Position numbers and translations under genes: made by a program. From the NCBI GenBank assembly GCA_002347605.1, contig DDXN01000001.1:20437-84436 (forward strand): a stretch of 64,000 nt of DNA. Direction: 5' to 3'. The notes beneath the pieces are model-generated. The model made no database searches. It was given only the letters and a program-made list of their open reading frames with translations, and had not been told where the DNA came from. Positions 18,451 through 28,196 of the stretch are shown piece after piece. Source of the DNA: Candidatus Dojkabacteria bacterium UBA2259 (GTDB lineage Bacteria; Patescibacteriota; Dojkabacteria; SC72). Each line of letters starts with the position of its first letter. Within the stretch, counting starts at the first letter, position 1.

Positions 18451-19536
18451 ATGAGTAACTCAGCGAAATCAAAACATATTCAAGAATTAGTTAAGAAGGG
18501 AAAAGAACAAGGCTTTCTTTCTCAGGAGGATATCTTAGAGGTATTTCCCACTATTGAGGAGGATATTGTACTGTTGGATGATATTTTTAGAGAGTTACAA
18601 GAAAATGATGTAGAGGTATTAGAGCCCGAAGAGGATACTGTATCTGACAATGAGGAGTTAACCTTAGAAAAAAAGATTAGAATACTAAAAACAATTCAGT
18701 CAAGTCTTTCAACCGACGCAATTAGATCCTATCTTTATGAAATAGGAAAGATTCCACTTCTAACGGGGGAGGAGGAGGTAATACTTGCAAAAAGAATAGA
18801 AAAAGGAGACAAAGAAGCTGGACAACTTTTAATAACAGCAAACCTTAGATTGGTTGTAAGTATCGCTAAAAAATATAGTAAGAGTGGCTTAGAGTTATTA
18901 GATCTAATCCAAGAGGGAAATATCGGATTAATGAGGGCTGTAGAGAAATTTGACTATCACAAAGGATTTAAATTCTCAACATACGCTACATGGTGGATTA
19001 GACAGGCAATAACTAGAGCCATTGCAGACCAGGCAAGAACTATAAGGGTACCTGTTCATATGATAGAAACTATTAATAAATTCAACAAAGTAAATGGTAC
19101 TCTTACAACAAGATTGGGAAGACAACCAACTGATGAAGAGATAGCAAAAGAAATGGATATTGAATTAGAAAAGATAGCCGAAATAAGGAAGATAAAACAG
19201 AACCCTTCCTCTTTAGCAACACCCATAGGTGATGAGAAAGATAGTAAATTACAGGATATTCTTCCTGACGAATGGTCACAAAGTCCAGAAGATTTTGCTA
19301 CTGCAGAATATTTGAAAAACCAATTAAAAGATATTCTAGACTCTTTACAAGATAGAGAAAGGAGGGTCCTTTCACTTAGATTCGGATTGACAGATGGGGT
19401 AACAAGAACATTAGAAGAGGTTGGTAGAGAGTTTGGCGTAACAAGAGAAAGAATAAGACAGATAGAAGCAAAAGCACTTAAAAAACTAAAGGAGAAGTCC
19501 TCTGAAAAGAAACTGGACGACTATATAGATACTTAA
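18451..19536 (+). CDS. rpoD: Primary RNA polymerase sigma factor (sigma-70 type)
   Basis: Directs RNA polymerase to housekeeping promoters. 361 residues: short region 1.1-like acidic N terminus, region 1.2 ([17 protein letters not shown], about residue 90), region 2 with [12 protein letters not shown] and the -10 melting segment [10 protein letters not shown] (about 175-190), region 3, and region 4 with the -35-binding helix-turn-helix [20 protein letters not shown] (about 320). All parts of a group 1 sigma are kept. Region 2.4/3.0 is what would read the extended -10 boxes seen repeatedly in this window. Its 3' end overlaps the convergent 19533 gene by 4 bases. Confidence 0.96.
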   Translation: MSNSAKSKHIQELVKKGKEQGFLSQEDILEVFPTIEEDIVLLDDIFRELQENDVEVLEPEEDTVSDNEELTLEKKIRILKTIQSSLSTDAIRSYLYEIGKIPLLTGEEEVILAKRIEKGDKEAGQLLITANLRLVVSIAKKYSKSGLELLDLIQEGNIGLMRAVEKFDYHKGFKFSTYATWWIRQAITRAIADQARTIRVPVHMIETINKFNKVNGTLTTRLGRQPTDEEIAKEMDIELEKIAEIRKIKQNPSSLATPIGDEKDSKLQDILPDEWSQSPEDFATAEYLKNQLKDILDSLQDRERRVLSLRFGLTDGVTRTLEEVGREFGVTRERIRQIEAKALKKLKEKSSEKKLDDYIDT

Positions 19537-19790
19537 TTGGTAGAATCCTCTTCTCCCTCTGTCATTTCAAAAAAGGAATCAGGTTGAATTGCAAAACCAT
19601 TTTCTATTTTCTCTGACACTAAATCGAGAATCTCTTCGTTAAATTTTGGGCTTAGTGTCTTTGTATATCTTTCTGCATTTGGGTTAATAGTTGTTAGGGA
19701 TTTACTTGAAAAAACAGCTATTCCTCCCCACACAATAGCGATTATTACTGACAAAAGAATTATTACAAAATATTTTCTAAAAGTTTCCAT
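19533..19790 (-). CDS. Hypothetical small membrane protein at the end of the pilN-pilO operon
   Basis: 85 residues: one N-terminal membrane helix (about 8-28, [18 protein letters not shown]), then a short outer domain ending in acidic residues. It starts 4 bases after the pilO-like stop on the same strand and is probably co-transcribed with it. By position it might stand in for a PilP-like lipoprotein, but there is no lipobox and no recognisable similarity. Confidence 0.6.
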   Translation of the reverse strand: METFRKYFVIILLSVIIAIVWGGIAVFSSKSLTTINPNAERYTKTLSPKFNEEILDLVSEKIENGFAIQPDSFFEMTEGEEDSTN

Positions 19791-19794
19791 ATTT

Positions 19795-20424
19795 TTAATC
19801 GTAAAAGTTTACATTCTCTATCTGATATATCCTTAATCCAAGAGAGTAATCAGTATTCCCTCGTTCATCAACATCACTGCTATATGAAATACTTTCGATA
19901 ACTGGAAACATTGGTAATGCCTCTAAATCTTTAAGAAAACTTATTAGATTTATTCTATTCCCTGAAACTGATAATCTCACTGAGTATGGCTTTAAAGCTG
20001 ATGTTTTTAATTCTGTTTCCGTTTTTTGTGATTTCTTCTGATCCGAAAATCCAATGGATTTAAGTACAAAATTATTTCTTGTTACAATCGCATCTATGTT
20101 TGCTAAAAACAAACTAAAATTCTGGGATGTAGGAAATATTAACGTTAAATTCTCAAATGTCTCTCTATTTTCCGTGTACTGTCCATCTAAACTTGTTAAT
20201 GCTTCTAGTTTACTCTTGAGTGCAGATGATATTTGCTCTTTTTTCTTTATCTCAGAGTTAATATTCTTCACTGTTTTAAACGTTGGAACCAGGGCAAACA
20301 CAATTAATAGTATCGCCACTATATATGTTAAACCTGTGAAAATCATCTCTCTTTTCTTTCCTGTACCACCTTTAACCATTTTCACATATTCAACTTTTCT
20401 TGCACTACTTTCTAATGTCCCCAT
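19795..20424 (-). CDS. pilO: PilO-like type IV pilus inner-membrane protein
   Basis: 209 residues: a cytoplasmic N-terminal stretch, one membrane helix (about 28-50), a coiled-coil segment (about 53-80, rich in Lys/Glu/Ser) and a C-terminal ferredoxin-like domain. This is the standard PilO/GspM layout, which pairs with PilN to support the pilus motor platform. Phrases such as FTSQNFSLFLANID-like helices and the SYSSDVDERG loop are consistent. The gene lies 1 base after the pilN-like gene, in the same orientation. Assignment rests on architecture plus context. Confidence 0.65.
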   Translation of the reverse strand: MGTLESSARKVEYVKMVKGGTGKKREMIFTGLTYIVAILLIVFALVPTFKTVKNINSEIKKKEQISSALKSKLEALTSLDGQYTENRETFENLTLIFPTSQNFSLFLANIDAIVTRNNFVLKSIGFSDQKKSQKTETELKTSALKPYSVRLSVSGNRINLISFLKDLEALPMFPVIESISYSSDVDERGNTDYSLGLRIYQIENVNFYD

Positions 20425-20425
20425 A

Positions 20426-20983
20426 CTATTCTATTTCCTTAATAACAGTAAAATTAATAGATACATCATACTCATTCCCAACCTTGTCTATACTAACTCT
20501 CACATCACTATAATATGTATTATTCTTTAAAGAATCCTCATAGTCCCTTAATGCTTTGAAATCCGAAGTGGTTAGAGAAAGAGTTACTCTTTGACTACTA
20601 ATTGAAATACTCTCAACATTCATTGTAAGAGGAATCCCATTTATAATCTCTGATATTAGGTTAGAATTAAGCTCTTGTCCCTCCTTAATAACTTTTATGT
20701 CACCCAAAAGAGTTTGGAGATTTTCATACTTAATAACATTCTTTTTCCATGTTTCGTTTTCAAGTACCTTTACCTGAGCATCAATCTTAGATGTTAAATC
20801 ATTGTTTTTCCCATCATTTATTAATCTGAAAGCGAAAGCCCCCAGAACTATCGCTTGAACACCCATTAACATCCATTTCCCAATAGTTGTAAGCCACGAA
20901 AAAGAGGTCTGTAAAACAGAATCTGTACTTCCTGCAGGTTCTAAGAAATTAATAGATTTTGTTTGATCTTTTGCTTTTAACAT
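20426..20983 (-). CDS. pilN: PilN-like type IV pilus assembly protein
   Basis: 185 residues. The N terminus carries a short motif (INFLEP, residues 11-16) resembling the PilN tail that binds PilM. It is followed by one membrane helix (about 34-54), a coiled coil and a C-terminal alpha-beta domain ending in VSINFTVIKEIE. It is transcribed ahead of the pilO-like gene. The motor genes pilB, pilC and pilD are 33 kb away, so the pilus machinery is split across two loci. A candidate PilM/FtsA-type ATPase is encoded at 26938-28194. Confidence 0.65.
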   Translation of the reverse strand: MLKAKDQTKSINFLEPAGSTDSVLQTSFSWLTTIGKWMLMGVQAIVLGAFAFRLINDGKNNDLTSKIDAQVKVLENETWKKNVIKYENLQTLLGDIKVIKEGQELNSNLISEIINGIPLTMNVESISISSQRVTLSLTTSDFKALRDYEDSLKNNTYYSDVRVSIDKVGNEYDVSINFTVIKEIE

Positions 20984-21063
20984 TGGGCAGTATCTAGTAT
21001 TACTATTACAGTATACAAAGCTTTATGAAAAGTTTCCATATGTTAGTACACAAAAACATATTC

Positions 21064-21072
21064 TGATATAAT
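21064..21072 (+). promoter_or_regulatory. Extended -10 promoter of metG
   Basis: TGATATAAT lies 13 bases before the metG ATG at 21086. The expected leader is about six bases, without a Shine-Dalgarno sequence. Confidence 0.6.
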
Positions 21073-21085
21073 AAAAACTGTAAAT

Positions 21086-22825
21086 ATGAACAAATTTGAA
21101 TCAAATAAAATCTTTGTAGGTGTCTCATGGCCATATGCTAGTGGTGAAATTCATCTTGGACATCTTGCTGGACAGAATATTGCCTGTGATGTTTTTGCTA
21201 GATACCATAGGTTAAAGGGCAATAGAGTCTTAATGGTATCAGGAAGTGATAGTCATGGAACACCAATACTTTACAAATCAGAAGAGCTGGGGATATCTCC
21301 GCAAGAGCTTGTAGAAACATCACATAAGAATATCTTAGATACTTTTAAGAAACTTTCCCTAATCTATGAGAACTACACCTCAACAACTACACAAAATCAC
21401 AAAAAGGTTGTACAAAATATTTTTTTGGTACTTAAAGAATTGGGCTACCTGTATGTACAGAAATCAGAACAGTACTATGATGAGAAAGTAAAAAGATTTC
21501 TACCTGATAGGTATGTAAGAGGAAAATGTCCAGAGTGTGGAGAAGAGAATGCAAGGGGAGATGAATGCTCCAAGTGTGGTAAGTTCTTGTTCCCAAATGA
21601 TTTAATTAATCCTTACAGTACACTCTCAGATACAAAACCTGTATTAAAAGAAACGGAGCACTTCTATCTCGATTTAAAGAAACTTGAACCACAGCTAAGG
21701 GTATGGATAGAAAAGAGCAGTGGAAACTGGAGGAAATGGGTTAGAGAGTTTTCTAAAGGATGGATAAAAGAGGGATTAGAGCCAAGGGAGGTAACTAGAG
21801 ATATGAAATTTGGAATACCTGTTCCAGTAGAAGGTTGGGATGAGAAAGTAATATATGTATGGATTGAGGCTGTTGTAGGATATCTTTCTGCTGCCATAGA
21901 GTGGGCAGAAAATATTGGAGAACCAAGTAAGTGGGAAGAGTTTTGGAAAGACCCAAATTGCAAGCACTACTACTTTATAGCTGGGGGAAATGTACCTTTC
22001 CATACAATAATATGGCCTGCACAGTTACTTGCATACAGCGAGAAATACAGCAATGACCAGCTTTGGGCAAAATACAAATTACCCGGAGAAAGTAAAAGGG
22101 AGAAATTAAATCTCCCCTTTGATGTACCTGCAAACAAAATGTTACTTTCAAAAGGGAAAAAAATGTCAAAAGAAGATGGTACTGGTACGTCTGTAAGCTC
22201 TTTGCTTGAAAAGTATAGTCCAGATTTAATTAGGTTTTTCTTTGTACGTAACGCTCCAGAAAACCATGATAGGGAGTTTGAATGGAAAGACTTCATAAAT
22301 TGCAATAATAACGAACTAGTTGGAAATATTGGGAATTTCATTAATAGAACACTTACATTCGTAAATAGTAAATTTTCTAATACGGTTCCTAATGGAGTCT
22401 TAGATAGTGAAGTTAAACAGTGTATTGATACCACATTTAAAGAAATTGGAGGGTATTTAGAAAGTTGCGAGTTTGTTAAAGCAAGTGAATCCCTACTTAA
22501 ATTTGGAGATTTCGCTAACAGGTACTTTAATGAAAAAGCCCCTTGGATATCATACAAAGAAAATATAAAAGATTGTGAAAATACAATATACAACTCAATC
22601 CAACTTGTGAATGCTTTTAGAATCCTGCTTAAACCATTTGTTCCTAATAGCTCTAAAACCCTCTCTAATATGCTGAATATAGGGGAGGAGTATGATCCAA
22701 ATATTGATTTAGAGAAAACGGGAAAAGTAAGTAAGATAGAAAACCATTGGAGTTTCTTTCCCCTAGAGCTTGGCACAAAACTCAATACACCAAAGATCCT
22801 CTTTGAGAAGATACAAGAGGGTTAA
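21086..22825 (+). CDS. metG: Methionyl-tRNA synthetase
   Basis: Class I synthetase charging tRNA-Met. 579 residues. Rossmann signature HLGH in SGEIHLGHLAGQN (residues 16-28). Zinc knuckle with CPECGEENARGDECSKCG (about 147-165). KMSKS-type loop GKKMSKEDG near residue 355. The anticodon-binding helical bundle fills the C-terminal third. There is no C-terminal tRNA-binding EMAP-like domain, so it is the compact form. It is convergent with valS, 65 bases apart. Confidence 0.97.
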   Translation: MNKFESNKIFVGVSWPYASGEIHLGHLAGQNIACDVFARYHRLKGNRVLMVSGSDSHGTPILYKSEELGISPQELVETSHKNILDTFKKLSLIYENYTSTTTQNHKKVVQNIFLVLKELGYLYVQKSEQYYDEKVKRFLPDRYVRGKCPECGEENARGDECSKCGKFLFPNDLINPYSTLSDTKPVLKETEHFYLDLKKLEPQLRVWIEKSSGNWRKWVREFSKGWIKEGLEPREVTRDMKFGIPVPVEGWDEKVIYVWIEAVVGYLSAAIEWAENIGEPSKWEEFWKDPNCKHYYFIAGGNVPFHTIIWPAQLLAYSEKYSNDQLWAKYKLPGESKREKLNLPFDVPANKMLLSKGKKMSKEDGTGTSVSSLLEKYSPDLIRFFFVRNAPENHDREFEWKDFINCNNNELVGNIGNFINRTLTFVNSKFSNTVPNGVLDSEVKQCIDTTFKEIGGYLESCEFVKASESLLKFGDFANRYFNEKAPWISYKENIKDCENTIYNSIQLVNAFRILLKPFVPNSSKTLSNMLNIGEEYDPNIDLEKTGKVSKIENHWSFFPLELGTKLNTPKILFEKIQEG

Positions 22826-22890
22826 TACTTTACAATTTTAATATCGCTAACTCTCTCCATCTCTTTCTTTTAAATATTTATCAGGTTGTA

Positions 22891-25128
22891 TTAAATTTGT
22901 TCACCCATTAATACCCCACTTGCAAGATTTAGTGATACTAACTCCTGCCATACGGATTCAGTAACAAATGGTATAAAGGGATGCATAATCTTTAGATTCT
23001 GTTTAAGAATGTATAGCAGCTCGGACAGTTTTGATATCCTAACCTCAGACCCTATCTCTTCATTCTGAATCTCTGTTTTAATCTCCTCTATCCAGATATC
23101 ACATAGCTGATGCCAAAAGAACTCTCTAATTGCTTCTGCTCCTAAATTAAATTGGTACCTCTCAAGATATTTAGAAACTGTTTTAACATGCTCCTCTGTT
23201 TTGGAAATCCTCTCTGTATCAGTACTAACTTCATACTTAGATATCTTCTCAATCTCGGTATCATCAATATTCATTAGAATGAACCTACTAGCATTCCATA
23301 TCTTGTTTACAAAATTCCTGTTCCCTTTAATCTTTTCTTCCCTAATTGGAGCGTTTGAACCAGGTAGCGCATCTGAATAGTACCAAAACCTAAGTGCATC
23401 TGCCCCATATTTCCCTATAATCTCACTAGGCTCTACACCGTTACCCTTAGACTTCGACATTTTGGTTCCATCTGCCGCAAGTATTATGCCATGCAAAAAG
23501 ACGACTTCAAATGGAGTGTGTCCTGTTCTGTAAATACCCATCATTATCATTCTTGCAGACCACCAATAGAGGATATCTCTTGCATGAATCATCATTTGCG
23601 TAGGATAGTATGATTTGTAATCTTTACCATCTATGCCTCCTAAGGTGGAGTAAGGTAGTTGACTAGAACTAAACCAAGTATCAAACATATCAGTTTCAGC
23701 TTCCCAACTACCAGATTTGTCTGGTGCTTCCTCTCCCAGATAGATTTCTCCTGTTCCATTTACCTTGTTTTTTGTTTCTTTAATATAGTCATCGACACTT
23801 TTACCTTTGTTCTCCCTTAACCAATCATACAGATGTTTTCCTCCGCTATACCATACTGGTATTCTTTGTCCCCACCAAAGCTGTCTTGATATACACCAAG
23901 GCTGGATATTTTCAAAAAAATACTCTAAAGCCTTCTGTTGGCCAGAAGGTATCACATATATCTCTTTACTCTTTAATGCTTCTAACGCTCTTTTTGCTAA
24001 TGGTTTTACATCAACATACCACTGGTTAGAAATAATGGGTTCTATGGGTGTTCGACATCTTTCACATACCGCCACCTCATGTTTAATATTTTGAATATCT
24101 TCTAAAAGCCCTAATGCATCTAACTCTTCACACAGCTTTTTTGAGCAAGATAGGGTATCTAAACCTTTAAATCTTTCAGGTATATCTCCAACCATTACCC
24201 CGTCCTCATTAATTACATTTACAATCTCTAAGTTATGCTTTTTACCTAATTCAAAATCTACTGGAGAGTGAGCCGGAGTAACTTTTACAGCACCAGTTCC
24301 TAGCTCCATATCAACATCTTTGTCTGAAATAATGGGGATCTCTTTGTTCTGGATAGGAAGTAAAACATTTTTGCCAATATATTTTTTGTATCTATCATCC
24401 TCTGGATTAACTGCAACTGCACTGTCTCCAAGCATTGTTTCGGGTCGAGTGGTTGCTACCATGATATATTCATCCTTACTACCAACTACTGGATACTTAA
24501 TATATGCAAATATACCTCTCCTTTGCTCATACTCAGTATCAACATCTGCTAATGCTGTTTTACAGTTAGGACATTGGTTTACAATCCTTTTGTCTCTGTA
24601 TACCAAACCCTCCTTAAACATTTTGTAGAATGTTTCGTAAACAATCTTTGTTAATTTGGGATCTAATGTAAAATACTCCCTTGAATAGTCAGCAGAAAGA
24701 CCAATATTTTTTTCCTGTTGTCTAGCGTTCTCAGCATTTTTAAGACTAAATTCATAACACATATCATAGAATTTTTCCCTACCTAACTCCCATTTATCTA
24801 TACCTCTCTCCTTTAGAACTTTTGTAAACGATGTCTCTGTTTGAATACCTGCATGATCCTTCCCTGGAAGAAGTAGTGTAGGATGTCCTGTCATTCTCAT
24901 ATATCTTCCAATTGCATCATGGAAAGAGTAACCACACATATGACCAATATGTAAATTGGCATTTGCATTTGGAGGAGGTAGTGAAATTGTAAAAGGTTTT
25001 TTTATCTCATCTCCCCACTTCTTAAGATACTCTTTCATGCCCTCTGGACTAGCAAGTTTTGAACTTTCCCAAAGAGAGTATATCTCTTTTTCTTTCTGTT
25101 GGAATGTTTTTGATATTTCTCTTTTCAT
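22891..25128 (-). CDS. valS: Valyl-tRNA synthetase
   Basis: Class I synthetase charging tRNA-Val. 745 residues, noticeably shorter than the 880-950 usual in bacteria. HIGH motif in NANLHIGHMCGYS (about residue 58). The editing domain includes VATTRPETMLGDSAVAVNP (about 225-243), which fits ValS rather than IleS. KMSKS loop TKMSKSKGNG near 555. The C-terminal coiled-coil arm is missing, since the protein stops soon after the anticodon-binding region. It is divergent from RNase J. Confidence 0.95.
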   Translation of the reverse strand: MKREISKTFQQKEKEIYSLWESSKLASPEGMKEYLKKWGDEIKKPFTISLPPPNANANLHIGHMCGYSFHDAIGRYMRMTGHPTLLLPGKDHAGIQTETSFTKVLKERGIDKWELGREKFYDMCYEFSLKNAENARQQEKNIGLSADYSREYFTLDPKLTKIVYETFYKMFKEGLVYRDKRIVNQCPNCKTALADVDTEYEQRRGIFAYIKYPVVGSKDEYIMVATTRPETMLGDSAVAVNPEDDRYKKYIGKNVLLPIQNKEIPIISDKDVDMELGTGAVKVTPAHSPVDFELGKKHNLEIVNVINEDGVMVGDIPERFKGLDTLSCSKKLCEELDALGLLEDIQNIKHEVAVCERCRTPIEPIISNQWYVDVKPLAKRALEALKSKEIYVIPSGQQKALEYFFENIQPWCISRQLWWGQRIPVWYSGGKHLYDWLRENKGKSVDDYIKETKNKVNGTGEIYLGEEAPDKSGSWEAETDMFDTWFSSSQLPYSTLGGIDGKDYKSYYPTQMMIHARDILYWWSARMIMMGIYRTGHTPFEVVFLHGIILAADGTKMSKSKGNGVEPSEIIGKYGADALRFWYYSDALPGSNAPIREEKIKGNRNFVNKIWNASRFILMNIDDTEIEKISKYEVSTDTERISKTEEHVKTVSKYLERYQFNLGAEAIREFFWHQLCDIWIEEIKTEIQNEEIGSEVRISKLSELLYILKQNLKIMHPFIPFVTESVWQELVSLNLASGVLMGEQI

Positions 25129-25140
25129 TCTTCTTCCTGT

Positions 25141-25149
25141 ATTATATCA
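25141..25149 (-). promoter_or_regulatory. Extended -10 promoter of valS
   Basis: On the minus strand TGATATAAT lies 12 bases before the valS ATG. An AGGAAGAAG stretch in between could serve as a weak ribosome-binding site. Confidence 0.55.
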
Positions 25150-25194
25150 GCCTCTTTCAACTTAATACACTTTTCAATATGTTTAAGAGTAATT

Positions 25195-25203
25195 TGATAT
25201 AAT
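25195..25203 (+). promoter_or_regulatory. Extended -10 promoter of the RNase J gene
   Basis: TGATATAAT lies 6 bases before the ATG at 25210, so transcription should start at or within a base or two of the start codon. Confidence 0.7.
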
Positions 25204-25209
25204 TGGAGA

Positions 25210-26907
25210 ATGAACAATACAAAAACAAAATATTACAAGAATGACAACCTTAAGTTGTGCACCCTGTCAGGAACAAGTGAGATAGGTAGAAATTGTAACT
25301 TTCTTGAATACGGAGACGAAATCATCATAGTTGATTCTGGTTATTCATTTCCTGGGCAAGAGATGTACGGCATTGATTACCTGATTCCAAATATTAAATA
25401 TTTAAGAAAAAACAAAAAAAGAGTTAAAGCTATACTAATAACCCATGGGCATCTTGATCATACAGGAGCATTAAGATGGATATTACCTGACTTAGACTTC
25501 CCTCCAGTATATGCTGGAGCTTTTGCTAAGGCATTAATAGAAGAGAGACTAGAAGAATACGGTTTGAAGAGTAAAACTAAAATATTTGGAGTAACAAGGC
25601 ATACAACTATAAATATTGGAAAGAGTTTTAGAGCTACCTTTATAGGGATTAATCATAGTATCCCAGATGCTTTTTCAATATTTGTACAAACCCCTAGGGG
25701 TAATGTTTTCTTTTCAGGAGATTACAAAATAGATACACAACCAACTAACGAACTTGAGGCTGACTATGAAAAATTAAAATCCTTAAGAGGCCGTGTTGAT
25801 TTAGCACTCATGGATAGTACAAACGCATCTAACACAGGAAAGTCTCCCTCTGAAACCGAGGTATACAGGAATTTAGAGAATGTAATTGCAAAGATAGAAG
25901 GTAGAGTCATAGTTGCTGCTTTTTCATCTCTTCTTACAAGGCTTTACTCACTCTTTGAAATCGCAAAAAGAACAAACAGAAAAATCGTAATATCTGGAAG
26001 AAGCCTAGACCAATCGATATCTATTGCAAGTAAACAGGGATATATAAAGATACCACAAGGATTAATGATTAAAGAGAGAGATATCCCTAAGTACAAAGAT
26101 AACGAGCTATTAATTCTTTGTACAGGTAGTCAAGGGGAGAGATTTGCTGCTCTAAACAGAATATCCTTAAATGAGCATAAATATATTAAGATTAAAAGGG
26201 GAGATCTTGTTATCATGTCCTCTTCTGAGATACCTGAAAACGTTTCTAGTATTGAGCATATGACAGACAGATTAATTGCATTAGGATCAGACTTAATTAA
26301 GGATACAATTGAAACAAAAATACACTCCACAGGACACGGAAATCAAGAAGATATGAAAATTATGCATGACCTTATCCAACCCAAAGCAGTAATGCCGATA
26401 CACGGACCACTCACATTTAGATACTTTAATAAAAAGAATTATATTTCTTGGGGGATGAAAGAGGAGAATGTATATCTTACTAACGATGGTCAAATATGGG
26501 TATTTAATGGTAAGTATTGGACAAAAGATAAATCTATTGAATCCAAGCCAATCCTCATAGATGGATTGGGTGTAGGAGATACTGGAGAGATTGTTTTAGG
26601 TGACAGGAAGCAACTTTCAGAGTATGGTATGTTCATAATTGTTCTTAATTTAAGTACAAAAACACATAGGTTGCTTGGTCGACCACAATTTGTCTCTCGT
26701 GGATTCATATATATGAAAAAATCTCAAGAGTTACTCAAAGAAATTCAAACTATAATATATGATGTACACAAAGGGTGGGAAAATACTTCCAGATCAAAGA
26801 ATAAATATGAATATGACGAGCTAAAATCCTTAATGGAGAAATCAATAGGGAAGTATATTTACAAAAAAACAGAAAGGGAGCCAATTATTCAAATAGTTGT
26901 TGTATAG
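25210..26907 (+). CDS. rnj: Ribonuclease J family metallo-beta-lactamase RNase
   Basis: Processes and degrades mRNA as endonuclease and 5'-3' exonuclease. 565 residues. Metallo-beta-lactamase motif HGHLDHTGA (about residue 78). Second metal loop FSGDYKIDTQP near 175. Beta-CASP motif A in LALMDSTNA (about 200) and a later HSTGHG-type motif near 375. A C-terminal domain completes the usual length. It is divergent from valS and precedes the FtsA-like gene. RNase J often replaces RNase E in such genomes. Confidence 0.95.
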   Translation: MNNTKTKYYKNDNLKLCTLSGTSEIGRNCNFLEYGDEIIIVDSGYSFPGQEMYGIDYLIPNIKYLRKNKKRVKAILITHGHLDHTGALRWILPDLDFPPVYAGAFAKALIEERLEEYGLKSKTKIFGVTRHTTINIGKSFRATFIGINHSIPDAFSIFVQTPRGNVFFSGDYKIDTQPTNELEADYEKLKSLRGRVDLALMDSTNASNTGKSPSETEVYRNLENVIAKIEGRVIVAAFSSLLTRLYSLFEIAKRTNRKIVISGRSLDQSISIASKQGYIKIPQGLMIKERDIPKYKDNELLILCTGSQGERFAALNRISLNEHKYIKIKRGDLVIMSSSEIPENVSSIEHMTDRLIALGSDLIKDTIETKIHSTGHGNQEDMKIMHDLIQPKAVMPIHGPLTFRYFNKKNYISWGMKEENVYLTNDGQIWVFNGKYWTKDKSIESKPILIDGLGVGDTGEIVLGDRKQLSEYGMFIIVLNLSTKTHRLLGRPQFVSRGFIYMKKSQELLKEIQTIIYDVHKGWENTSRSKNKYEYDELKSLMEKSIGKYIYKKTEREPIIQIVVV

Positions 26908-26921
26908 TTGAATAGGTTTAA

Positions 26922-26930
26922 TGATATAAT
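26922..26930 (+). promoter_or_regulatory. Extended -10 promoter deciding the start of the FtsA-like gene
   Basis: TGATATAAT ends 7 bases before the ATG at 26938. The longer frame from a TTG at 26908 would begin upstream of the promoter and is rejected. Confidence 0.65.
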
Positions 26931-26937
26931 CTGGGGT

Positions 26938-28194
26938 ATGATTAAACTGCCAAAGAAAAAATCAAAAAGAGGTACTCTGTTAGATGGAATAACTCCCATA
27001 GTTGCTTTGGACATTGGTACAGAGACTATTAAAAGTCTCCTTTTTACAATGGGAGAATATGGTGTATCTGTAAATAGAATATCCAGAATACAACAGCAAC
27101 AGCATGCAATGAGAAGTGGAATTATCAAAAATCTTGATACGGTGCTCGAGAACTGCAAACTATCCATAAATCAACTACTTAGCAACCTGAAACCTGAAGA
27201 GTATCCCAAGAAGGTAATGATGGGTATAGCTGGAGAATATATACAAGGAGTCTCAATAGTCGTTAACTACGAGAGAGAAGAGCATTTTGAAAAAGAAGTA
27301 ACTAAAAAAGAACAGGATAGGATTATAGGGGAAGTTAAATCTCAGATAGCTGTAAGTGGTAGAGAAGACTTAGGTCTTAGAACAGGTTTAAAGAATGAAG
27401 ATATCGAAATACTACACATTACCCCAACTGGACTTGAGATAGGGGGTATGCCTGTAAACTCATTAATAGGGTATAAGGGTAGAGATGTTAGATTGAATTT
27501 CTACGCATCCTTTGCCCCTAAAACATATACTGAAGCTCTTAGGAAAGTTGCTTCTTCGCTCAATTTTGATGTTTTAGAGATAGTATCTCAACCATTTGCA
27601 GTAGCTAGAGCACACTCTGGGGGTAAAAATACTAATTTCTCAGCAATCTTTATAGACGTTGGTGGTGGTACTACAGATGTTGCAATAGTAAAACATGGGA
27701 ACGTTGCAGAAACGCAAATGTTTGCATTTGGAGGAAGAGCATTTACAAAAGAGTTGGCAAGATTAACAGATTCTGATTTTAGACATGCAGAGCAAAGAAA
27801 AATAAAGTACTCAGAAAAAGATTTACCAAAAGAAGTTATGAGACAGGTTCAAAAGACTATGTATTCAACGGCAACACTTTGGATGAGAACATTAAAGGTT
27901 GCTTTGGAAAGCTGTGAAGATGTAGGACCTCTTCCAACACAGATATATCTTTGTGGTGGTGGTGCACTACTTCCTGATATTAAACAGTCTTTAATGGAAT
28001 TCCCTTGGAAGAAGTATCTACCAATTGCTGTTGTTCCAAAAATTGATATGTTTACACCTAATCTGCTAGGCTCAGTTGTTGATAATAGTGGTGATTTGCA
28101 AAATCTTTACGATATTACTCCAGCATCTTTAGCAAAATTCTTGTATGATATGGAAATAGATAGGACAACTAAGAATATAAATTGGGATGCATAA
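26938..28194 (+). CDS. FtsA/PilM-family actin-like ATPase
   Basis: 418 residues from MIKLPKKKSK. Actin fold: phosphate-1 loop ALDIGTETIKSLLF (about residue 22), an inserted FtsA-type 1C/SHS2 region (about 85-200), phosphate-2 IDVGGGTTDVAIV (about 238) and adenosine motif LCGGGALLPDI (about 345). The inserted domain (VMMGIAGEYIQG ...) resembles FtsA more than PilM, but the separated pilN/pilO genes leave a PilM role open. No C-terminal amphipathic membrane helix like that of E. coli FtsA is obvious, and no ftsZ is in the window. Its stop is 2 bases before the next gene. Confidence 0.8.
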   Translation: MIKLPKKKSKRGTLLDGITPIVALDIGTETIKSLLFTMGEYGVSVNRISRIQQQQHAMRSGIIKNLDTVLENCKLSINQLLSNLKPEEYPKKVMMGIAGEYIQGVSIVVNYEREEHFEKEVTKKEQDRIIGEVKSQIAVSGREDLGLRTGLKNEDIEILHITPTGLEIGGMPVNSLIGYKGRDVRLNFYASFAPKTYTEALRKVASSLNFDVLEIVSQPFAVARAHSGGKNTNFSAIFIDVGGGTTDVAIVKHGNVAETQMFAFGGRAFTKELARLTDSDFRHAEQRKIKYSEKDLPKEVMRQVQKTMYSTATLWMRTLKVALESCEDVGPLPTQIYLCGGGALLPDIKQSLMEFPWKKYLPIAVVPKIDMFTPNLLGSVVDNSGDLQNLYDITPASLAKFLYDMEIDRTTKNINWDA

Positions 28195-28196
28195 AT